A stretch of DNA of 36,146 bases, from contig JAFWSS010000079.1 in the NCBI GenBank assembly GCA_017524385.1, positions 1 to 36,146 on the forward strand. The letters are read 5' to 3'. Below, in pieces: positions 1 through 6,084 of this stretch. This stretch comes from Prevotella sp. Lineage in GTDB: Bacteria; Bacteroidota; Bacteroidia; Bacteroidales; Bacteroidaceae. Every line of letters starts with the position of its first letter. Position 1 is the stretch's first letter. The notes under the pieces are model-generated. The model saw only the letters and a list, made by a program, of their open reading frames with translations. It did not search any database and was not told the DNA's origin. The position numbers were made by a program, and so were the translations under genes.

Positions 1-3
1 ATT

Positions 4-91
4 GTAGAGACGGGATACATCCCGTCTCACCAGCGGAATGCCACGCCAAATGAGGTGGTGCGCACTGAGACGGGATGTATCCCGTCTCTAC
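4..91. repeat. Pair of near-perfect palindromes in inverted orientation
   Basis: Two 22-base palindromes lie at 7-28 and 67-88. Each has arms GAGACGGGAT and ATCCCGTCTC around a two-base centre (AC in the first, GT in the second). Including the flanking GTA/TAC, 4-28 is the reverse complement of 67-91, so the two copies face each other. They sit outside any gene. They resemble the short interspersed palindromes of REP/BIME type known in other bacteria. That comparison is inference, since genome copy number cannot be seen here. Confidence 0.7.
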
Positions 92-117
92 CACCTGGCA
101 CCGACCTCTTGGCGGCA

Positions 118-136
118 GGCGGGCACAAGACCCGCC
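118..136. repeat. Third short inverted repeat, different family
   Basis: Arms GGCGGG (118-123) and CCCGCC (131-136) flank a seven-base loop. The element is followed by CCTACAA. It differs in sequence from the palindromes at 7-28 and 67-88 but lies in the same non-coding stretch, which suggests an accumulation site for small interspersed repeats. Confidence 0.5.
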
Positions 137-200
137 CCTACAACTTCGGGGGACCACTTGGCATTAGGACATACATAAAGCAAGGCCCTACAGTCACACA

Positions 201-239
201 ACAAGGGGTGACAGAATGGTCTGTCACCCCTTGTTTTTT
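201..239 (+). terminator. Rho-independent terminator (plus strand)
   Basis: A 14-base-pair perfect stem, ACAAGGGGTGACAG (201-214) with CTGTCACCCCTTGT (221-234), encloses loop AATGGT and is followed by T5 (235-239). The T run is on the plus strand, so it should end a transcript entering from the left of the window. The minus-strand gene ending at 303 has no T run on its own side of this stem. Confidence 0.8.
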
Positions 240-250
240 GGGGAGATCTT

Positions 251-304
251 AAAGTCTTTAAGGTCTTTAGGAGCCTTAGGGTCTTTAAGGTCTTTAGGGT
301 CTTT
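251..304. repeat. Six-copy 9-base tandem repeat (minisatellite)
   Basis: Six consecutive 9-base units occupy 251-259, 260-268, 269-277, 278-286, 287-295 and 296-304. Their consensus is AaGGTCTTT, and the third unit (AGGAGCCTT) is the most diverged. The last unit overlaps the stop codon (303-305) of the neighbouring minus-strand gene, so the array begins exactly where coding ends. No function is known to me. Copy number could vary by slippage. Confidence 0.8.
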
Positions 305-3293
305 ATTTCACAAAGAACTTCTTGCCGTTGATGATGTAGATGCCCTTCGGGAGAGTCTTCACGCCCTCCACGGTGTTGGCCACCTTCACACCAGCGATGG
401 TGAACACGCCGTTGGCCACCTTCTCTGCTGTCGGGATGTACTGCGGAGTGATGCCATCAACCTCGGCGTTGACGTCTCTGATGGTCTCAGACAGCCAGTT
501 GCGAGCGTTGAGGATGTTCTTGATGCGCTTGGTGTTGTCGGAGACAAGAGCCTCGCTGACAAAGAAGCTGAAGTCACCAGCAACCACGGCCTTTGCATTG
601 GCAAGACGACGAGCCACGCGGCTGACCTTGTAGCCCAGGGCCACATCCTCGGTGTTCTCGTTGGCAGCGACGATGGCCTCAGCCTTTGCGATGAGGGCGT
701 TGAGGTCGGCAGTGGCATCGGCGATGTACTGGTCAACTCCACCGGCATAGTAGATGACATTGTCACTGAAGCCGTAGGTGTTGGCACCTTCCTTGTCTAC
801 CTGTCCGAAGGAACTCATACCGAATTCCACTTCCTCTTCTGCATCGGTGTCCTTGATGTAGACGACAGAGTACTTGCTCATCCAGTAACCGGTGAGGTAG
901 GTGTCGGGAGCGTCGGGACGCATCACGCAAGCGTTGCCGGGAGCATAATGGCTGTGTACACGTACGGAGTCGGGAGCACCGTTGGGGCCGAAGAACATCT
1001 TGACCTCAGACTTGGTGTAGAGGGTGTCGAGAGACAGACCTGTCTCGGGATCGGTGATGATGTCGAGCATGAAGGCATCGTATCCTGCGGTCTCATTGAA
1101 TGCGAAAGCACTCGACTTGTATTCATAGACACCGGCGTCCTTGATCTTGATGGTCTGCACGAACTTGCTGTTGGGAGAAGCGGTTTGTCCACGCCATACT
1201 GCAGCGTAGGTGCCGTGCTCAGCACCACGGTCGGGCTGTGAATCCCTCTTGAAGTTCTCCTTGCTGGTGTTGTTGGCGGAAAGCGTCCAACCGGAGATGT
1301 TGCTCTCGAAGTACGGGTTGACGATGTTCTGCATGGAAGGAGACTCATAGGAGACGAGAGAGTTGAGGTAGTCGACGATAGCCTCCTTGATTTCCGTGTT
1401 CTTAGCGTCGAAGACAGCCTGGTCGCTGCCGTCGCTGCCATCGACAGTCTCGGCGATGAGCTGCTTGGCCTGCTCCACGAGCGTCACGAGGTTGGCCCTG
1501 CGGGCGGCGTTGCCACCGGTATTCTCGGCGAGAACGGCTTCAGCCTCAGCGACAGTGGCCTGCAATGTGGTGTAGGAAGCGTTGAGGCTGCTGAAGGTGT
1601 TGCGGGCGGTGTTCATGGCACGCACGATGGCCAGCACTTCGTCGGACACCTTGGTCTCACCCTCGGTGAAGAGTTTGTAGCGGATGCCGTCTTCATCGAG
1701 CACCACGCCGTCCTTCACGTATGCCTGTGAAGCCTCATAGAGAGCAATCTGCTCGTCAAGCACGGCCTTGAGAGCATCCTTGCCCCAAGGATAACCGTCG
1801 GCCTTGGTGAGGGCGAGGTCTTGGTTGATGAGTTCGATGCGCTTCACCACCTCTTCCTGCTGGAGGATGATGGCGTCGACTTCGGAAACATAGAAAGCAT
1901 CCTCGTTGCTCTTCTCCAGCAGACGGATCTGCGGGTTGGAGAGGAAGAGCACGCCACCGAGTTTCAGGCCCACCATGTCTTCGCGGAGCGTGAACGACAC
2001 GCCGAAGGTGATGGAACCACCCTTCTCACCCTGTCCGAAGACGGTGTAGGTGTTGTAGTTGCGTTGGTCGAGGTTGCCACAGTCGAGTTTCTCACCCTCT
2101 GCCGTAGCGACGATGGTGTTGTCGGTGAGGGCCTCGGGACCGGCATAAAGGGTCACGCCGTTGAAGTCAAGGTCGTAGTTGGGAGTGTAACGCACTGCAG
2201 AAGCGGTACCCACCATGTGGTATGCCTTCATGTCGATGGAGAACATGTAGGTACCGGTGTAAGGCAGGTTGTTGAATGTGATGTACTGCGTTGCGTTGGG
2301 CAGGTCGTAGGAGGCCTGGATGTAGTTGGTGATGACATCGTCGGTGGCTGCACCGGCATAGCCGTCGGCATGGAACCAACGTCCACCTGAACCGCTCCAA
2401 GGAGTCACGCCATTGGCCTTCTGGGTCTTGGCAATCTCCGACCAGCGCTTGAGACCGTTGACCACGATCATGTCGGCGGAGTTGTCGTTGAGGAAGCTGG
2501 TCAATGCCAGTTCATAGCTGCCCATCATATCCTCTGCGGAAGCGAGGTCGTCGAAGATGGGGTTGTTCTCTGCCAGCATGGCATGGATGGTGGCCACGGT
2601 GCCACGGAAGTCCTCGTTGTCAATCTTGAACTCGGGACGTGAGAGGAGCAGGTCGGCATAGGCGAGCTTGCGCTCGGCGATGCGGGTGTCGTAGACCTCC
2701 AAGACGGGATAAATCTCGATGTTGGTGATCATGGTACCGGTGACGAACTTCTCCAAGTGCATGGCAATGTACTGGTAGTCCTCGACGGTGGCGGTGTAGG
2801 CGATGGTCTTCCACTCAGCAGTGAAAGTTTCAGTGGAAGCGACTGTGAAGACGGTGTCCACACCCGTTCCCTCACCATAGACGAAGCTGCCATTGCCGTT
2901 GACGAAGAAGTTGGCATAGTTGTTCTCTCCTGCTGTGACGGAGAGTGCACCACTTGCCTCACCCTTGATTTGGAAGGAGATGACATAGGTGCCGGCTCCC
3001 GGTTGCCAGGCGTTGCAGAGTGCAGCGCCCTCGGTGGCTCCGAGGCTCTTGATCACACTTTCTCCGTTGGGTCCCATGCCCGGTTCCACCGACCAGGTCT
3101 CAGCCGAGGGAGTACCCTTTTCGGCGTCATACCATCCTGTGGTACCGTCGGAGAAATCACCATTGGCCACGATGTTATCACCAGTGACCTTCAGTCTCTG
3201 CGAGGCAGTGAAGATGTAGTCGCCCACGTTGTATGCGAACGAACCCACCGTACTTGCCATTGCAATGACTGCAAGAAGTAGTTTTTTCCTCAT
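303..3293 (-). CDS. Large secreted protein with two carbohydrate-binding-like domains
   Basis: This exported 996-residue protein has no recognisable enzyme motif. Residues 1-20 form a signal peptide ending SFA. I start at the ATG giving MRKKLL; an in-frame ATG four codons upstream (3305) would place FYF before the charged n-region. About 39-200 resembles a CBM4/9-type jelly roll ('NGDFSDGTTGW'). About 656-850 looks like a second such domain ('NPYFESNISGW'). Helical, possibly coiled-coil stretches lie between them and at about 851-945. The tail at about 955-996 ends 'LPKGIYIINGKKFFVK', like type IX secretion sorting tails of Bacteroidetes. It lies downstream of a PL11 lyase on the same strand and has its own promoter (3356-3386). 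Inference: a cell-surface or released pectin-binding protein. The domain assignment is by eye and moderately sure; the precise role is unknown. Confidence 0.75.
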   Translation of the reverse strand: MRKKLLLAVIAMASTVGSFAYNVGDYIFTASQRLKVTGDNIVANGDFSDGTTGWYDAEKGTPSAETWSVEPGMGPNGESVIKSLGATEGAALCNAWQPGAGTYVISFQIKGEASGALSVTAGENNYANFFVNGNGSFVYGEGTGVDTVFTVASTETFTAEWKTIAYTATVEDYQYIAMHLEKFVTGTMITNIEIYPVLEVYDTRIAERKLAYADLLLSRPEFKIDNEDFRGTVATIHAMLAENNPIFDDLASAEDMMGSYELALTSFLNDNSADMIVVNGLKRWSEIAKTQKANGVTPWSGSGGRWFHADGYAGAATDDVITNYIQASYDLPNATQYITFNNLPYTGTYMFSIDMKAYHMVGTASAVRYTPNYDLDFNGVTLYAGPEALTDNTIVATAEGEKLDCGNLDQRNYNTYTVFGQGEKGGSITFGVSFTLREDMVGLKLGGVLFLSNPQIRLLEKSNEDAFYVSEVDAIILQQEEVVKRIELINQDLALTKADGYPWGKDALKAVLDEQIALYEASQAYVKDGVVLDEDGIRYKLFTEGETKVSDEVLAIVRAMNTARNTFSSLNASYTTLQATVAEAEAVLAENTGGNAARRANLVTLVEQAKQLIAETVDGSDGSDQAVFDAKNTEIKEAIVDYLNSLVSYESPSMQNIVNPYFESNISGWTLSANNTSKENFKRDSQPDRGAEHGTYAAVWRGQTASPNSKFVQTIKIKDAGVYEYKSSAFAFNETAGYDAFMLDIITDPETGLSLDTLYTKSEVKMFFGPNGAPDSVRVHSHYAPGNACVMRPDAPDTYLTGYWMSKYSVVYIKDTDAEEEVEFGMSSFGQVDKEGANTYGFSDNVIYYAGGVDQYIADATADLNALIAKAEAIVAANENTEDVALGYKVSRVARRLANAKAVVAGDFSFFVSEALVSDNTKRIKNILNARNWLSETIRDVNAEVDGITPQYIPTAEKVANGVFTIAGVKVANTVEGVKTLPKGIYIINGKKFFVK

Positions 3294-3355
3294 AAAGTAA
3301 AACATTTAAAAGTTAGGTTGATAAATTATGGTTTCTTAGAAATTGTTATTTGGTG

Positions 3356-3386
3356 CAAATATAGTTTTTTTTCGCGAAAGGACAAA
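3356..3386 (-). promoter_or_regulatory. Bacteroidetes-type promoter for the 996-residue secreted protein
   Basis: Read on the minus strand, a TTTG box (3383-3386) is followed after 19 bases by TATATTTG (3356-3363). This matches the -33/-7 consensus of the primary Bacteroidetes sigma factor. The start codon at 3293 lies about 60 bases further on. It separates this gene from the lyase gene ending at 3418. Confidence 0.65.
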
Positions 3387-3417
3387 ATGCACGGTCATTT
3401 TTTGCAGTAAATGACCA

Positions 3418-5844
3418 TCATTTATAGATTTTCCTCACCTTGCCGCCTCTTTGCACGAGATAGACACCCTTGGGCAGGTTGCCCACCCTGTCGGTGACGA
3501 GACGTCCCGACATGTCGTAAATGCGCTCCTTGCCGTCATGGGTGTCGGCTGCCGTGTCCATGATGCCTTCCGGCGTTGTCACATGCACGGTGAGGGTGTC
3601 CTCCACCACCTCGGTGCTCCTCCCGGTCATCTTGATGATGATGCGGTAGTCGCCGGCCTCCTGAGCGACGCCCTTGATGGCGATGGTCATCTTGTCGTTG
3701 TCGATGGCGCTCTCGAAACCGTCGGGGAGGGAGTAGAACTTCTTGGTGCCGTCGGGCAGGATGCTGCCTGAGACAGAGAGGGTCTTCACATAGCGTGTGT
3801 CGCTCTCATAGGTCATCTCCTCGCCCTGGGCCACCGTCATCTCCCTCTCCGAGTTGAGCAACCTGGGTTGCATGGCCTCGGCGAGGTTGTAGCCCAGGTG
3901 TGGCGGTTGGTTGTAGGCCGTGTTCTGCCAACAGACGGCCATGCGGTAGGTGTGGTCGTGCATGAGCGTGGGAACACGGCTACCCGTGACGATGTTGGAG
4001 GAATAGATGCCCAGGTAGGTCTCGGCATCGGTCACGGTGTAGAGTACCACTTCTTCGCGCCAGTCGCCAAGGATGTCGGCGGAGAGGTTGGGCGTGTTCT
4101 TGGTGCTGTTGCAGGTGGATGAGGGTCCAAGCGTGCTGAAAGAGACGAGCCGGACAAAATTCTTGCTTGCGTCGTTGTACTTGGAGATGGTGTTGCCGTC
4201 GAGCAAGGCGTCCTGCAGGGAACCGTCCCAGTAGATGCGGAAATTGAGGGAGCCGTTGGCCGACGAGGCCACTTCTCCCGTCACGGCGCTGCGCTGCTGC
4301 CGCTCGTCGGCGGAACTGAACCACCATTCACGGGTCTTGCTGCTCAACTGCGCAGCCATGCCACGGCCGTTGTCCTTGCCTGGGTTGCCTCCCTTGAGGA
4401 GAATCTCCCCCGTGGCGGCGTCGTGGAGGTCCCAGGAATAGGTGCCCTTGCTCTCATGCACCTCGAACACCTGCAACCCCTGTCGTCCCGGTATCATCGC
4501 TCCCATGTGGAGGGCGTCGCCGTGACCGAAGCCGGTGCCGTAGAGCACGGTGCCGTCGTTGTCAAGAGCGGCAGAGCCCCACACCACCTCGTCGCAACCG
4601 TCGCCATCGATATCGCCGATGGTGAGGTTGTGGTTGCCGTTGCCGAACATCGTCCCGCTTCCTCCACCGGAAGTGGGTTTCTTTCCGCTGAAGTTCCTGA
4701 TGGTCTTGTTGCCCGCAGCGTCGTAGTTGGTGAGCGTGTAACTGCTTCCCGACTTGCAGGAGCAGAGCCATTTCTGATGGAGGAGCGTGCCGTCGAAGTC
4801 GACCGCCCAGATGAAGGCGTAGCCATAGTAGCCACGGCAGAAGATGCCGCTGGCGTTGCTGTCGGGACCGTCGAGACAAGCCACGGCGGCGAGATAGCGC
4901 TCGCCACGGTTGCCATAGGTGCCAGTGTCGTTCTTGTTGTCCACGTCGCCCCAGTTGACAGTGCCGGCGGCCTCGCCGCCATATTCCATGTTGCGATTGG
5001 GGTTGTAGAAGATGGTGTGAAGTGCCTCGCCGGTCTCCCCTTTGAAGACGGTGAGGTATTCCTGCCCACCATTGATGCGTCCGCCACTCACCACCCAACT
5101 CCGGGTGTTCGAGGCGTTCTTGATGACATCTTCCGTAGCCGCTTGGTTGACATACCGTCCCTGTCCGTCGAGGCTTCCCGGGGCCGTCTTGCACATCAAC
5201 TCGGCCTTGCCATCGCGGTCGAAGTCATAGACCATGTACTGGGTGTAATGCGCTCCGGTACGGATGTTCCTGCCCAGGTCGATGCGCCACAACCGTGTGC
5301 CGTCGAGTTTGTAGCAGTCGATATAGACATTCCCGGTGATGCCGCTCTGGGAGTTGTCCTTGGAGTTGGAGGGGTCCCATTTCACAAATAGTTCGTACTC
5401 CCCGTCGCCGTCCACGTCGCCCACCGAACAGTCGTTGGGGCTGTAGGTGTAGGCCGCGCCCTCGAGCGTGCCTCCTGCCGGACGGTCGAGCACGAGTTTG
5501 AGATAGGTCTTGTCCCAAGGTGTCACCGCCTCGGTGGTGTCTATTGCCACGCCGTCCACCTTGGTGACCACCTGGTAGGCACCTCCCTTGGTGTTGTCGA
5601 GGTAACAGGTCTCATACTGGTCGGTCTTGACCACCTTCCCGTCCCTGATGACATCAAACGTGGTGGCTGTCTCGTCGTCGGTGCCAAGAAAACGCCAACT
5701 GACGAATGTGCGACTGGAGCCGGAGGTGGAAGGCAGGGCCACCACGCCTCGGTTCAATTTCTCCATCTGACTTTCAGGAGTGGTCTGCGCCATCGTGGGC
5801 AGGGCCATCAACGACACGAATGATAAAATGTAAAAATATTTCAT
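3418..5844 (-). CDS. Rhamnogalacturonan lyase, polysaccharide lyase family 11
   Basis: This 808-residue secreted enzyme should cleave the rhamnose-galacturonic acid backbone of rhamnogalacturonan I by beta-elimination. Residues 1-19 are a signal peptide (ending TMA before QTTP). The next segment has the PL11 opening ('RGVVAL...FVSWRFL'), followed by the eight-bladed propeller region. This carries several Ca-binding Asp-rich loops typical of the family: 'GDVDGDGEYEL', 'DFDRDGKAEL' and 'GDIDGDGCDEV'. At about 800 residues it is longer than the roughly 600-residue Bacillus YesW. The extra C-terminal part has a beta-sandwich-like stretch and the tail 'YDMSGRLV...LPKGVYLVQRGGK', a probable type IX secretion sorting signal. 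The signal peptide fixes the start. It belongs with the binding-like protein downstream and the GH2 upstream. Family assignment is very likely; exact specificity is inferred. Confidence 0.9.
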   Translation of the reverse strand: MKYFYILSFVSLMALPTMAQTTPESQMEKLNRGVVALPSTSGSSRTFVSWRFLGTDDETATTFDVIRDGKVVKTDQYETCYLDNTKGGAYQVVTKVDGVAIDTTEAVTPWDKTYLKLVLDRPAGGTLEGAAYTYSPNDCSVGDVDGDGEYELFVKWDPSNSKDNSQSGITGNVYIDCYKLDGTRLWRIDLGRNIRTGAHYTQYMVYDFDRDGKAELMCKTAPGSLDGQGRYVNQAATEDVIKNASNTRSWVVSGGRINGGQEYLTVFKGETGEALHTIFYNPNRNMEYGGEAAGTVNWGDVDNKNDTGTYGNRGERYLAAVACLDGPDSNASGIFCRGYYGYAFIWAVDFDGTLLHQKWLCSCKSGSSYTLTNYDAAGNKTIRNFSGKKPTSGGGSGTMFGNGNHNLTIGDIDGDGCDEVVWGSAALDNDGTVLYGTGFGHGDALHMGAMIPGRQGLQVFEVHESKGTYSWDLHDAATGEILLKGGNPGKDNGRGMAAQLSSKTREWWFSSADERQQRSAVTGEVASSANGSLNFRIYWDGSLQDALLDGNTISKYNDASKNFVRLVSFSTLGPSSTCNSTKNTPNLSADILGDWREEVVLYTVTDAETYLGIYSSNIVTGSRVPTLMHDHTYRMAVCWQNTAYNQPPHLGYNLAEAMQPRLLNSEREMTVAQGEEMTYESDTRYVKTLSVSGSILPDGTKKFYSLPDGFESAIDNDKMTIAIKGVAQEAGDYRIIIKMTGRSTEVVEDTLTVHVTTPEGIMDTAADTHDGKERIYDMSGRLVTDRVGNLPKGVYLVQRGGKVRKIYK

Positions 5845-6036
5845 ATATTGCAGTTTTTATTTCGAAGTTAAAGAAGAATGGCGTCCGATTTGCAGTATTA
5901 ACTTTTTAGCACTATTATTCACTGAAGTTTCCCATCTTTTTTATCACGAATTAGAGAATTGAAGAATTTTCTTTCATAATAGAATTTATAGGAATTTGAG
6001 AAGAAATGGCAAGCCATAGGCTTTTGTCGGAATTTT

Positions 6037-6084
6037 CAATCTTTAATCAATTGTAAATTATAAATTATTAATTATCAATTAATC
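6037..6084. other. AT-only spacer after the GH2 gene
   Basis: The spacer between the GH2 stop and the PL11 start (5845-6067) is AT-rich. Its part next to the GH2 stop is built of alternating AATTA/TAATT words with several overlapping self-complementary segments. No GC stem with a T run is present, so it is not a classical terminator, and no TAnnTTTG box for PL11 was found in the spacer. Confidence 0.35.

Noticed and set aside
55-252. Plus-strand 65-codon frame across the palindromes
   Set aside because: It consists of repeat sequence and runs through the terminator stem; the composition is not protein-like.
1-304. Possible CRISPR array or origin of replication
   Set aside because: Repeats are too few, of different families, and not separated by unique spacers of constant length; no DnaA-type box cluster was recognised.
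4423-5391. Open frame opposite the PL11 lyase gene (322 codons, plus strand)
   Set aside because: It is a shadow of the PL11 coding sequence, with no motif of its own.
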